The notes: generated by a model not told the origin, from the sequence alone. Positions 15,945 through 25,020 are shown, counted from the first letter of the stretch. The stretch: 51,442 nt of DNA from Salinicola salarius (GCF_002179555.1 NZ_NHOU01000019.1:17695-69136); one strand, 5' to 3'. Translations and numbers: made by a program.

Positions 15945-17588
15945 ATGACCCGAGATTGGCGCAACGATGCCGCGATCTACCAGATCTATCCGCGCAGCTT
16001 CATGGATGCCAACGACGACGGTATCGGCGATCTCGACGGCATTCGCCAGCGGCTGCCGTATATCGCCGCGCTGGGCGTGGATGCCATCTGGATCAGCCCG
16101 TTCGTCCGCTCGCCGATGGAAGATTTTGGCTACGACGTCAGCGACTACTGTGCCATCGAGCCGATGTTCGGCGATATGGCGAGCTTCGAGGCGCTGGTGA
16201 CGGAAGCCCACGACGCCGGGCTCAAGGTGCTGATGGATCAGGTCTGGAATCACACCTCCGATCAGCATCCCTGGTTCCAGGAGAGCCGCTCGAGTCGCGA
16301 CAATCCCAAGGCTGACTGGTATGTCTGGGCGGAGCCGGCCGAGGACGGCGGCCCGCCCAACAACTGGCGGGCCACTTTCGGCGGCGAGGCCTGGGCCTTC
16401 GATGAGCAGCGCCGCCAGTACTACCTTCACAACTTTCTCGCCTCGCAGCCCGATCTCAACTGGTACAACCCCGACGTGCGCGCCGCTGTGCTGGAGACGG
16501 GGCGCTTCTGGCTGGAGCGCGGCGTCGACGGCTTTCGGCTCGACGTGGTCAACTTCTACGCTCACGATCGCACCCTGGCCGACAACCCGCCCCGTCCGTC
16601 GGATGCGCCAAGACCGGCCGGCGCGGGAGCTACCGACCCCTACTTCGATACCATCAACGCCGGCACGGTCAGCCGCCCCGAGACGCTGGAGATGCTGCCC
16701 GAGCTGCGCACGCTGGCGGACGAGTATCCCGGTACGCTGCTGCTGGGGGAGATATCCTCCACCGAGGATTCGATCGCCGATGCGGCGGCGTACGTCGAGG
16801 AGGGACGGCTGCATCTCGCTTACAACGCCTCGCTGGTGACCGATAGACCGTTCACCGCCGAGACCCTGCATACGCTGCTGTCGCGCTGCCTGGCGCTGTT
16901 CCCTCACAACCGGCTGTGCTGGACGTTCGGCACCCATGACTTCCCCCGGCTCAAGGGGCGCTGGTCCGGGCACGGGCAGTTCGACGAGGGGCTCGAGCGG
17001 CGCCTCGATGGGCTGCTGGCCGCGCTGCTGGTCGGGCTGCCCGGCGCCTGCTGCATCTACCAGGGCGACGAGCTGGGGCTGACCCAGGCGCAACTGACCT
17101 TCGAGCAGCTGCGCGACCCTTACGGCATCGCCAACTACCCCAACATCCTGGGACGAGATGGCTGCCGCACGCCGATGCCCTGGACCGACGACCTTCCCAA
17201 CGGCGGCTTTACCCGAGCGCGCAGCGCCTGGTTGCCGATGCCTGCCGAACATCTCGCGCTGGCCGTTCAACGTCAGGATGCCGATGACGCTTCGCTGCTC
17301 AACGAATACCGCCGCCTGTTGAAGTGGCGAAAGGCGACGCCGGCGCTGCGCGGTGGAGAGACGACGCTGTTCGATGTTCAGGACAACGTGCTGACGTTCG
17401 AACGCGGGGAAGGGGAGGCCAAGGTCCTCTGCGTCTACAACTTCTCGGCCGACACCGTGACGCTGCAGCTGTCGCCCTTCTCGGCGCGAACGACCGGCTA
17501 CCATCTGGGCGAAACGTCTTCATCCGAGGCGCTGATCCAGGAAGGGCAGTTGCGTCTGCCGCCATTCGGCGTTGCTTTCCTGTTCTGA
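15945..17588 (+). CDS. GH13 alpha-glucosidase (GH13_23-like)
   Basis: The 547-residue enzyme is an exo-acting alpha-glucosidase that hydrolyses or transfers glucose from sucrose- or maltose-type substrates. All GH13 regions are present: DQVWNHTSDQH (about 99-108), FRLDVVNF with nucleophile Asp200, LLGEI with acid/base Glu269, and THDF with Asp332. It resembles the Halomonas H11-type alpha-glucosidase. There is no signal peptide, so it is cytoplasmic. The start at 15945 has GAGGAG 8 nt upstream; the ATG at 15915 lacks a site. It follows a broken paralogue in the same direction and neighbours sucrose-type glycosyltransferase genes, which suggests turnover of a glucoside. Confidence 0.92.
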   Translation: MTRDWRNDAAIYQIYPRSFMDANDDGIGDLDGIRQRLPYIAALGVDAIWISPFVRSPMEDFGYDVSDYCAIEPMFGDMASFEALVTEAHDAGLKVLMDQVWNHTSDQHPWFQESRSSRDNPKADWYVWAEPAEDGGPPNNWRATFGGEAWAFDEQRRQYYLHNFLASQPDLNWYNPDVRAAVLETGRFWLERGVDGFRLDVVNFYAHDRTLADNPPRPSDAPRPAGAGATDPYFDTINAGTVSRPETLEMLPELRTLADEYPGTLLLGEISSTEDSIADAAAYVEEGRLHLAYNASLVTDRPFTAETLHTLLSRCLALFPHNRLCWTFGTHDFPRLKGRWSGHGQFDEGLERRLDGLLAALLVGLPGACCIYQGDELGLTQAQLTFEQLRDPYGIANYPNILGRDGCRTPMPWTDDLPNGGFTRARSAWLPMPAEHLALAVQRQDADDASLLNEYRRLLKWRKATPALRGGETTLFDVQDNVLTFERGEGEAKVLCVYNFSADTVTLQLSPFSARTTGYHLGETSSSEALIQEGQLRLPPFGVAFLF

Positions 17589-17620
17589 ACGCAAAGCCGC
17601 TGTTCTGAGCGCAAAGCCGC
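17581..17620. repeat. 20-bp tandem duplication over the GH13 stop codon
   Basis: TGTTCTGAACGCAAAGCCGC (17581-17600) is repeated at 17601-17620 with one mismatch. The first copy contains the GH13 stop codon. Confidence 0.85.
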
Positions 17621-17642
17621 GGTGGACGGACGCCGACCCGAC

Positions 17643-18016
17643 CTACAGGGCAGAACGTCGCGATCGGGGGCGGCGGGTGTCGCCGGCGCGGTTTTCCTCG
17701 AGCGAACGCAGCAGTGCGCCCAGACCTTCGGGGGTCTGGATTCGCGCCGGGCACTGGTCTTGACCCGCATGGTCTGCAGCCAGTCGATGGTGAAGCCGTG
17801 CCGCTTCAACGTGCCGACGAGCTTGACGTCCTCATGAGCGACCAGCGGCGCGAACCCGCCCACGGCGAGATAGGCGGCGACGCTGACGCCAAGGTTGGCG
17901 CCGTGGATATGGCGCCCGCCCGGGACGGTCCGCCGCTGGGCCAGGTAGCGGCGGCGAAGTTCGTGGGAGAGATTTGTCCAGCCGAGCAGGTGGACACCGC
18001 CGCAGACGGCATCGGC
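17643..18016 (-). pseudogene. C-terminal remnant of a GT2 glycosyltransferase
   Basis: The minus strand encodes a recognisable GT2 C-terminal half: DAVCGGVHLLGW, then HGANLGVSVAAYLAVGGF, HEDVKLVGTLKRHGF and KTSARR. An in-frame TGA at 18017-18019 precedes the conserved part, and no upstream sequence restores the N-terminal nucleotide-binding half. A frameshift near 17745 is needed to follow the family C-terminus (QTPEGLGALLRSLEENRAG) to a TAG at 17643. Both defects mark it as decaying. It sits inside the carbohydrate cluster, so a third or fourth glycosyltransferase step was probably lost. Confidence 0.75.
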
Positions 18017-18572
18017 TCATCCATGAGAATAGTCGCTATTGGACCCTCATTCGCTGAGCTTCATTCACTGAGTGGGAACCGGCAGCACCACGCACCGCAC
18101 ACCACGCATGGCGTATCGAGCCGGTCGCGACAGCCCGGTGAAGGTTCGGTGAACGCCGGGATGATTCTCTCCAGAACATGACGTTCTCCGGAACACGACG
18201 CTTTTCGAAACTCGACGCTCTAGGAGATGGCGGTTCCTGCTACGCATTCTGAAGCTAGCTGAAGAGAAGGGTGGCGCGAACAACTCGGATCAGGAGGCAG
18301 TCCGAACGGTGCGCTTATTTATCTGGGTTAATCCGAGCGCCTGTTTCACGAACGAATATCGGCTTTTGGGACCAGATGGGTCGAGTTTTATCGGGCCTGG
18401 CTTTCGTATCGAGGGATCATCGGCAACAGCAGCGGGTGGCGATGGTTCGTAATGATGGCCCGTGGCGATGGCTCGTAATGATGGCTCAGGACGATGGCAG
18501 GCGTGGCGAGGCCAGAACCGCCAGGGAAATGGCGCCACCGGGCGTGGAATCCTCTTCGACAAGGAATGTGTC
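18017..18572. other. Intergenic DNA upstream of the MurG-like glycosyltransferase
   Basis: No supported gene. The stretch probably represents the eroded 5' half of the GT2 remnant plus the leader of the next gene, and it contains a 26-bp tandem repeat near its right end. Base composition is lower in GC than the flanking genes around 18290-18420. Confidence 0.5.
18437..18488. repeat. 26-bp tandem repeat, two copies
   Basis: A unit beginning TGGCGATGG and containing TCGTAATGATGGC occurs at 18437-18462 and 18463-18488 with a few mismatches. The word GATGGC recurs once more at 18493. Confidence 0.75.
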
Positions 18573-19772
18573 ATGAAAAAACCGGTCAGCTTTTTCGTTC
18601 ACCACCAGGGCCGAGGCCATGCGCGGAGAACCATGGCGATCATCCGCGAGTTTTCCCCGGATCGGCCGGTCAGCGTCATGACCGCCGACCCGTCGCTGTT
18701 CGATGGTTTCGAGCGCGAGATCGACATGGTCGAGCTGCCCGACATGATCGGCGCCGATGTCCCGACGCAGGCCCTGTTCGAGCAGCCGACGCCCTCGGTC
18801 ATGCACTGCGTGCCGATGGGGGTGGTCGAGATGCGACAGACCATGCGCCGGATCATCGATCATCTCGATGACATCGACGCCGGGCTGTTCGTCATCGATG
18901 TCTCGGCGGAACTGGCGCTGCTGTCCCGTATCGCCAGCATTCCGGCGGTCAAGATTCGCATGCATGGCGATCGCAACGATCCGGGGCATCATGGGGCCTA
19001 CGAAGCCTGTGTCGGCATGCTGGCCCCTTATGACGAACGTCTCGAGCAGGCCGACTATCCCGACGCGCTGCGCAGGAAGACCTTCTACAGCGGCGGGCTC
19101 TGTACCACGGCGCCCCAGGTGCCGAGCCGGGAGGAAGCGCGCCAGCGGCTGGGGCTGGACCCGGAACGGGAGATCGTCGTGGCGCTGACCGGCGGCGGCG
19201 GTTCGGGAACGCCTTACGCCCCGTTGACGGTGGCGGCGCGGGCGGCGCCCGAGACGCTGTTTCTGACCATCGGGCCGCTGCTCCTGGAGGGCCACGAGAC
19301 CGATTTCGCCAACCTGGTCAACTGTGGCTGGGTCGACAACGTGGTGGATTACCTGGCTGCCAGCGACATCGTGCTGGCCTCTGCGGGCGACAACACGGTG
19401 CATGAGATCGCGATGCTGGAAAGGCCATATATCGTCGCGCCGGAATGGCGCTACTTCGGCGAGCAGACCCGCAAGGCCGAGCGGCTGGCCGAGCTGGGCG
19501 CGGCGGTCGACATGCCGGTATGGCCGGCCGACTTCGCCGGCTGGCAGTCGATTCTCGGGCAGGCGCGAGCTCTGGATATCAGCCGGCTCAGCGAGCTCTA
19601 CGCGGCCGATGCCGCCCGTCGCGCTGCACAGTGGCTCGAGCGCTGCGTCGACCGGCTGTGGGAGGGAACCACGACGGGGCAGCCGGCTAACGAAGCCAAT
19701 GAAAGTTTTCCCGATCGCGTCACTTCCCTGGATGATAGGCGCTCGGTTGCCAGCGAGAGGTATCAGCCGTAG
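18573..19772 (+). CDS. MurG-like (GT-B fold) glycosyltransferase
   Basis: The 399-residue protein has an N-terminal HHQGRGHARR motif like the glycine/His-rich acceptor-side loop of GT28-type enzymes. In the second domain ALTGGGGSGTPYAPL and ASAGDNTVHEIAMLERPYIVAPE give the donor nucleotide-sugar site. There are no membrane segments. Donor and acceptor are unknown. The start at 18573 is chosen because AAGGAA lies 8 nt upstream; the open frame extends back to 18462 through the repeat, without family similarity. Its 3' end overlaps the convergent GT2 gene by 10 nt. It belongs to the glycosyltransferase cluster with SPS-SPP. Confidence 0.8.
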   Translation: MKKPVSFFVHHQGRGHARRTMAIIREFSPDRPVSVMTADPSLFDGFEREIDMVELPDMIGADVPTQALFEQPTPSVMHCVPMGVVEMRQTMRRIIDHLDDIDAGLFVIDVSAELALLSRIASIPAVKIRMHGDRNDPGHHGAYEACVGMLAPYDERLEQADYPDALRRKTFYSGGLCTTAPQVPSREEARQRLGLDPEREIVVALTGGGGSGTPYAPLTVAARAAPETLFLTIGPLLLEGHETDFANLVNCGWVDNVVDYLAASDIVLASAGDNTVHEIAMLERPYIVAPEWRYFGEQTRKAERLAELGAAVDMPVWPADFAGWQSILGQARALDISRLSELYAADAARRAAQWLERCVDRLWEGTTTGQPANEANESFPDRVTSLDDRRSVASERYQP

Positions 19773-20638
19773 CGCGCGCTGGCCGGCAGACGCGCGGCGG
19801 CGATTTCCTGTTCGCCAGGGCGGCGCAGCACCTCGATGCGATCGGCGGAGGGCGACCAGTCGATCGCACCGGCTTCGCTAAACTGCCCTAGCCAGTAATC
19901 CATGCACCAACGCTGCCAGCGTCGATGGAAGCGCCGGGCGTTGGCAATGATGGCGTCGAAGTGGGGCCAGGGCGGGGCATACAGCGGATGATGCTGGTGC
20001 CACGCCAACGCGCCTCCGACCCAGTGGAAGGACACCTCGGCCGCCGCCAGCCGCCAGGCGTAGTCGGTCTCCTCGCCGCCGTAGCCGACGTATTCCTCGT
20101 CCATGCCGCCGGCTCGCAGATGATCCTCGCGCATCAGCGCAAACGAGAGTCCCCACAGGTTGCCGGGGTCCGGCTCGGGACGAATCTCGTCGGCCTCGAT
20201 GGCCGGTCGCGCCGGGTGCCGCTCGCCCAGTCTCGCCAGACGCTCCCGGTCCAGCGTGCCATCGGCCCGACGGCGTACGGCATCGGCCGGCAGGTAGTGC
20301 ACTTCCCCCAGGTAAAGCGCCGAGCGTTGGCGCAGGGCGTGATGATAGCGCTCGATCAATGTCGGGGAGGCGATGCAGTCGACATCGAGAAACACCAGCG
20401 CCTCGAAGCGAGCCGCGGCCACTGCCGCATTGCGCGCCCGCGCCAGGGGCAGCGCATCGCCCTCCACCATGACGTGCCTGACGGGAAACTGCGTGGCGGG
20501 CAGGTTCGTCTCGGGTTCGGGCTGCATCCAGGCGATGACCAGCTCATCCGGGCGATGATGCTGGGCGTCGAGGCTCAGCATCAGATTGACCAGATGTTCG
20601 CGGCGGTGCCGAACCAGCGTCAGTGCGCTCAGCTTCAT
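19763..20638 (-). CDS. GT2 family glycosyltransferase (galactosyltransferase-like C-terminus)
   Basis: The 291-residue protein has a GT-A fold: LTLVRHRREHLVNL at the start, the metal-binding DVD in LVFLDVDCI, and the C-terminal pattern GLSFALMREDHLRAGGMDEE followed by YGGEETDYAWRL, typical of the galactosyltransferase C-terminal domain. The start is the ATG at 20638, overlapping the SPS-SPP stop by ATGA, so the two are translationally coupled; the longer reading from 20788 lies within SPS-SPP. No membrane anchor is seen. It presumably acts on the same product pathway as SPS-SPP; the sugar is unknown. Confidence 0.85.
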   Translation of the reverse strand: MKLSALTLVRHRREHLVNLMLSLDAQHHRPDELVIAWMQPEPETNLPATQFPVRHVMVEGDALPLARARNAAVAAARFEALVFLDVDCIASPTLIERYHHALRQRSALYLGEVHYLPADAVRRRADGTLDRERLARLGERHPARPAIEADEIRPEPDPGNLWGLSFALMREDHLRAGGMDEEYVGYGGEETDYAWRLAAAEVSFHWVGGALAWHQHHPLYAPPWPHFDAIIANARRFHRRWQRWCMDYWLGQFSEAGAIDWSPSADRIEVLRRPGEQEIAAARLPASARYG

Positions 20639-22740
20639 GAGGCGAGATCTCCCGGCGCGTGACGCCGCTGAAAATGCCTGACCCCTTCGATGATGCCGAG
20701 GGCGTGCGTGGCGCCGGCGGCATAGGCGTGCTTCATGCCCGGCGCGTCGAGCAGGCCGTCGCTGTGGTTGGCGACCACGATCGAACACGGGGACGAGCGC
20801 AGCATGTCGAGATCGTTACCGGAGTCGCCGGCGACATAGAGCGACTGGCGGTCGATCTTCAGGCGCTGGCGTACGTGTTCGACCGCTAGCCCCTTGGACG
20901 CATCGACCGGCAGGATATCGACGTAGCGCCCATGGCTGTGAATGACCGTCGATGCCAGGCCTTGGGCCTGCAGATGCGCCTGGATATCGGCGACGAGGCC
21001 GGGATCGCCGTCGCTGAAATAGCTCAACTTGTGCCGACGCTGCTCCAGCGCGCCCTGCGGCGTCAGTCCCGGGAAATCGAGCAGTGCCTGTTGAATCGCC
21101 TCCTGCTGCCAGCAGCGATCGATCTGCTCCGACCATTCATGGTCCTGGTAATAGGTCACGCCGTTGGCATCCAGGTAGTGAATCTCGGAGCCAACCGACG
21201 AGATGATCAACTGCGGATAGTGGATGCCGGCCTGCTCCAGAATCGACAGGGCGCTATGGAAGCTGCGCCCGGTGGCGACTCCGAACCCCAGCCGGAATTG
21301 CGTCCGATACCAGGCGTTGAAGGCGCGAATGCCGGCCGAGGAGCCAGTCAGCGTGTTGTCGATGTCGCAGACCAGCAGCGCCCTCGGCGCCGGCACCTTT
21401 GCCAGTGGCTTCGACGGCGAGTGCGACCGGCAGAGCCGCGTGAGCAGGTCATGGTAGCGCTGCGTGTGGCGCTGCCAATCGAACGCCTTGATCGCTTCCC
21501 GGCCGTTGCGGGCCATGCGAAGCCAGCGTGGACGGTCCTCGACCAGGGCAAGCGTCTGTTCGGCAATCTGCTCGGTATGGCGTGGGTTGACCAGAATGCC
21601 GTTGCCGCACTGCTCGATGATGTCGTTGGGGCCGCCGCTGTCCGTGGCGATCAGCGGAAGGCCCGCCGCGGAAGCTTCCAGCAGGGTCAGGCCGAACGGC
21701 TCGTTGAGTGCCGGATTGACGAACACACCGCCGCGTTCGCGGGCCCAGGCGTAGAAGGCCGGCACGTCCTCGGGGGCGTGATGCCGCGGATACGCGACCT
21801 GCCCGTAGAGATCGTAGTCGTCGATCAGCTCCAGCAGTTCTCGCAGGTTGTCGGCGAGTTCGGGTTCCAGCGCATCGATGCGATCACGGACACCGGCGAC
21901 GATCACCAGGTTGGCCTTTTCGCGCAGTGCCTCGTTCTCTCCGAAGGCTCGTAGCAGGGCCGCCAGGTTCTTGCGCGTGACCGGCCGCGCGATGGCCAGG
22001 ATGGCCGGCTTGTCGGGATCGTGCAGGAACTGGCCCAGCATCGTCTCTACCGCGGGAGTGGACGTGGCTCCGGTGAAATCGGCCAGGTGACTGCCGGGCG
22101 CGATCACCCGAATGCGGCCGGCGTCGTAGTGCAGGTAGTCGGCGTACTGCACCTCGGCTTCGTCGCGGGAGCTGGCGATGATCAGCGAGGCCTTGCTGAT
22201 GGCGCGCTCTTCGAACGCGATGCGCCGCTGCAGCACGCGCTGTGTCTCGATGTCGATCCCCTTGCCGTCATCGGCCAGGCATTTAAGCTTGCCGCGTCCC
22301 AGGGAGTGGGCGGTGAACACGAACGGAAGGCGATGACGGGCGCCAATTGCCGCGGCGACTTCACCCGCGTCGGCGTAGTGGGCGTGCAGGGCGTCCGGCG
22401 GGGCCGGCAGCGTTGCCAGCCAGCGTTCGAAGGCCTCGATGAACGAGGGCAGCTCCTGCCACAGCTGCTCCTTGGGGAGATAGCCGGAGTGCTCGGTCGG
22501 CAGCCGAACCAGCGTCACCTTGGGGCCGACGGTTTCGCTCGAGCAGCGGTAGTCCAGCTCGCTGAAGTCGCAGTCGAAAGCGCGAGTGACCAGGGTGATG
22601 CGCTCGATCGCCGGATCCTGCGCCGAGGCCTCGACCAGTTCCAGCAGATAGCGAATATGGCCGCCGGTGTCGGCCGTGATGCCATACTCGACATCGCTGC
22701 CACGCAGGCAGCCCTGCAGTGCCACATGTACGATATGCAT
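20635..22740 (-). CDS. Sucrose-phosphate-synthase-like GT4 fused to a HAD phosphatase
   Basis: The 701-residue protein has an N-terminal GT4 domain (about 1-445). It starts with the sucrose synthase-type DTGGHIRYLLEL glycine loop and contains FTAHSLGRGKL and the donor-site NEPFGLTLLE. From about 455 to the end it is a HAD-IIB phosphatase with DIDNT (nucleophile Asp459) and GDSGND near the C-terminus, as in sucrose-6F-phosphate phosphatase. The fused form is known in cyanobacterial-type SPS. The likely reaction is UDP/ADP-glucose + fructose-6-P to sucrose, but a related glycoside is possible. It is coupled to the downstream GT2 and divergent from the GT4 gene, with only 39 bp between them. Confidence 0.85.
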   Translation of the reverse strand: MHIVHVALQGCLRGSDVEYGITADTGGHIRYLLELVEASAQDPAIERITLVTRAFDCDFSELDYRCSSETVGPKVTLVRLPTEHSGYLPKEQLWQELPSFIEAFERWLATLPAPPDALHAHYADAGEVAAAIGARHRLPFVFTAHSLGRGKLKCLADDGKGIDIETQRVLQRRIAFEERAISKASLIIASSRDEAEVQYADYLHYDAGRIRVIAPGSHLADFTGATSTPAVETMLGQFLHDPDKPAILAIARPVTRKNLAALLRAFGENEALREKANLVIVAGVRDRIDALEPELADNLRELLELIDDYDLYGQVAYPRHHAPEDVPAFYAWARERGGVFVNPALNEPFGLTLLEASAAGLPLIATDSGGPNDIIEQCGNGILVNPRHTEQIAEQTLALVEDRPRWLRMARNGREAIKAFDWQRHTQRYHDLLTRLCRSHSPSKPLAKVPAPRALLVCDIDNTLTGSSAGIRAFNAWYRTQFRLGFGVATGRSFHSALSILEQAGIHYPQLIISSVGSEIHYLDANGVTYYQDHEWSEQIDRCWQQEAIQQALLDFPGLTPQGALEQRRHKLSYFSDGDPGLVADIQAHLQAQGLASTVIHSHGRYVDILPVDASKGLAVEHVRQRLKIDRQSLYVAGDSGNDLDMLRSSPCSIVVANHSDGLLDAPGMKHAYAAGATHALGIIEGVRHFQRRHAPGDLAS

Positions 22741-22779
22741 GATGAAATCCTTTTCACCTGAACAGGGAATGTTCTTGCC

Positions 22780-23856
22780 ATGGCCTTCGAAGCGCGATTA
22801 CGCATCGCTCAGGTCGCCCCGGTCATTTTTCCGGTGCCGCCGGTGGATAACGGCGGCACCGAACGCATCGTCCACGATCTGACCGAGGCGTTGGTGGCGA
22901 TGAACCATGATGTGACCCTCCTGGCCCCATCGGACAGTCATACCAGCGCGCGTCATCTTAAGACGTCACCGAGCCTGAGCGAGTGGCAACGGCGCCGGAG
23001 CAACGTGCCGCCGGGCGTCCCCGGCGTTCTGGAATCGCTGGTGCTCGAACAGCTGCGCCAGCATCTGGACGAGTTCGACGTCATCCACTGTCACGGCGAG
23101 TTCTGTCACGCCGCGGTGCTGGGTGATCGGCGTCGCCACAGCTTGACCACCATCCATTGGCGGGTGGACGAACTGGATCGCCAGCTTTTCTTCGCGGGCT
23201 TCCCCGATTTGCCCGTAGCGGCGATCTCCCGCGCGCAGGGCGCCGCGATTCCGGAGTCGAACCGTCAAGGAACGGTCTACCACGGTCTCGATCCGGCGCG
23301 CTTTAACGTAGGTAAGGGGGAAGGAGGTTATCTGGCTTTCATCGGCCGGATGACCGATCAGAAGCGTCCGGATCGCGCCATCGAGGTGGCGCGGGCCAGC
23401 GGCCATGCATTGCGCCTGGCGGGCGATATCGATGTCGGCAATCCGCTGTGGTTCGAGCGGCATGTGCTGCCGCAGCTCGACGAGGACATTCGACACATCG
23501 GCCCGGTCAATGATCGCCAGAAGCAACGGTTGCTCGGCGATGCCAGGGCGCTGCTGTTTCCGATCGATTGGCCGGAGCCCTTCGGTCTGGTCATGATCGA
23601 GGCGATGGTCTGCGGGACGCCGGTGATCGCCTGGCGCAACGGCGCCGTCGAGGAGATCATCGAGGAGGGCGTCAGTGGTTTCGTCGTCGATTCCCACGAC
23701 GAAGCCGTGGAGGCGGTGAAGCGGCTGCCCGAGCTGGACCGCCGCCGCGTTCGCGAGGCATTCATGGCACGGTTTACCGCCATGCGGATGGCGCAGGATT
23801 ACGTGCAGCTCTACCGTCGTCTGCTGGCGGGAGATGACGTCAGGGAAGCTGGCTGA
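22780..23856 (+). CDS. GT4 family glycosyltransferase
   Basis: The 358-residue protein shows the GT4 N-terminal loop DNGGTERIVHDLTEAL, the HCHGEF acceptor-region motif, YLAFIGRMTDQKRPDRAIEVA, and the donor-binding EPFGLVMIEAM (E-x7-E). It is a retaining transferase using a nucleotide sugar in the cytoplasm; acceptor and donor are not readable. It is transcribed away from SPS-SPP. Within 39 bp both ribosome-binding sites must fit, so the promoters probably lie inside the opposite coding regions. The start at 22780 is plausible, with AGGGAA about 12 nt upstream, which is rather distant. Confidence 0.85.
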   Translation: MAFEARLRIAQVAPVIFPVPPVDNGGTERIVHDLTEALVAMNHDVTLLAPSDSHTSARHLKTSPSLSEWQRRRSNVPPGVPGVLESLVLEQLRQHLDEFDVIHCHGEFCHAAVLGDRRRHSLTTIHWRVDELDRQLFFAGFPDLPVAAISRAQGAAIPESNRQGTVYHGLDPARFNVGKGEGGYLAFIGRMTDQKRPDRAIEVARASGHALRLAGDIDVGNPLWFERHVLPQLDEDIRHIGPVNDRQKQRLLGDARALLFPIDWPEPFGLVMIEAMVCGTPVIAWRNGAVEEIIEEGVSGFVVDSHDEAVEAVKRLPELDRRRVREAFMARFTAMRMAQDYVQLYRRLLAGDDVREAG

Positions 23857-24031
23857 AGCCGAACGATGTTCGGCCGGGCGCGCTGATGAGCGGGCCACCG
23901 GCGATCCCGGCGGGCTGCCCGACGGGTTGCGATCGCGGTGACCCGTTGTCGCACCGGTGGGCATGGCTTGTTTCGACGTCCACTTGCTATGATGCCGCTC
24001 TCGACGGGAAGGCTGAGGAGAGTAGACAAGC

Positions 24032-24646
24032 ATGCTGAGCGTATTGATGTACCTGCTGATTTTCCTGGGCGTCGCGATCTCCGTCTATCAGGTCTACGAC
24101 ATCTATTACGCCCAGAACTTCGAGGATGACGAGCGCCGTACGCTTGACGACAGCCCGCTTGGCCAGCTGTCGCGACAGGCAGAGCAGTATGCGGCAACGG
24201 GCGAGTCCAAGGGGTTGCTGGATCTCGTCGGCCGGCTGTTCGGCGCGCGTTTCGACAAACGCCTTGCGCTTTCTGCGGCTTCCCGCCCCGATGCATCGCA
24301 GTACTTGGCGGCGTTGCTGCGCCGCCAGCGTCGGATTGTCTCCAATGGCCAGGTTCGCGTGCGTCATCCGCTCTCCTGGCAGACCAACCCGCCCGTCAGC
24401 GACAGTCGTCCGGTGCTGTTGTCGCTGGTGCTGATCAATTGCCTGGTGGTGATGTTCTTCGGCGGGCTCAGCCTCTACACGATTGCCTATCAGGTGCCGG
24501 TGGCGTCGCTGGCCTGGATGAACAGCGAATGGATTCTGATGTTGCTCATCTACGCCGTGATCGCCATGACGCATGGTATTTCCCGGCTCGACGCCTACCT
24601 GCACGATCTCTATCTGATCGGCACCTTGAATCGCACGGTGGGGTAG
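24032..24646 (+). CDS. Membrane protein of unknown function
   Basis: I do not recognise a family. The 204-residue protein has an N-terminal hydrophobic helix (about 1-22), a long soluble segment of about 100 residues rich in Arg, Asp and Gln (25-125), and two closing membrane helices (about 127-152 and 166-185). The predicted topology is three spans with one large loop. GAGGAG lies about 11 nt before the ATG. It stands alone between the sugar cluster and a Crp/Fnr gene, with its own leader. The product could be a small inner-membrane accessory protein; no function is proposed. Confidence 0.75.
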   Translation: MLSVLMYLLIFLGVAISVYQVYDIYYAQNFEDDERRTLDDSPLGQLSRQAEQYAATGESKGLLDLVGRLFGARFDKRLALSAASRPDASQYLAALLRRQRRIVSNGQVRVRHPLSWQTNPPVSDSRPVLLSLVLINCLVVMFFGGLSLYTIAYQVPVASLAWMNSEWILMLLIYAVIAMTHGISRLDAYLHDLYLIGTLNRTVG

Positions 24647-25020
24647 CGGTCTTTTCGATGCTCGGCGAGCCTGACCCTCGCTCGTCGGCTTTCCGTACAT
24701 ACTCTGGCGGCCAGTCGATGAGGGGCGTCTTTGGGCGGCCCGATTCCTGAGTTGTTATTGATTAATGTATCGGAAGGTATCTCGTTTCAAAAATATAACC
24801 CCACGTACCCTTCACTCTTGAATGGTACTGAATCGCTGTCGGGTAGTACTGAGTCACTGTTGGTTAGTACTGAAATTGTCGAACAGTGGTGAAGAAAGCC
24901 TCCCAGTTGACGCCTCGAACAATCCCATTGCCGGATTTACCCTGCCTATCTAACCGGTGTTATGTAACTCCCTTCGCTAACATGCTGTCATGCTTGAAAA
25001 ATTTAAGAAGGCACGAGTGA
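24647..25020. other. Intergenic leader of the second Crp/Fnr gene
   Basis: About 374 bp without a gene. It contains three 21-bp direct repeats (24824-24886) roughly 135-200 bp upstream of the regulator start and an AT-rich stretch at 24750-24800. The region most likely holds the regulator's promoter and control sites. Confidence 0.6.
24824..24886. repeat. Three 21-bp direct repeats (iteron-like) with GTACTGA core
   Basis: Units start at 24824, 24845 and 24866, each beginning GTACTGA, with an exact 21-bp period (two helical turns). The first two copies share GTACTGA-TC-CTGT--G-TA; the third diverges after GTACTGAA. The phased spacing suggests cooperative protein binding on one DNA face. Confidence 0.75.

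Noticed and set aside
15894-17504. 536-residue minus-strand open frame opposite the intact GH13 gene
   Set aside because: Shadow; the plus strand has all GH13 catalytic residues.
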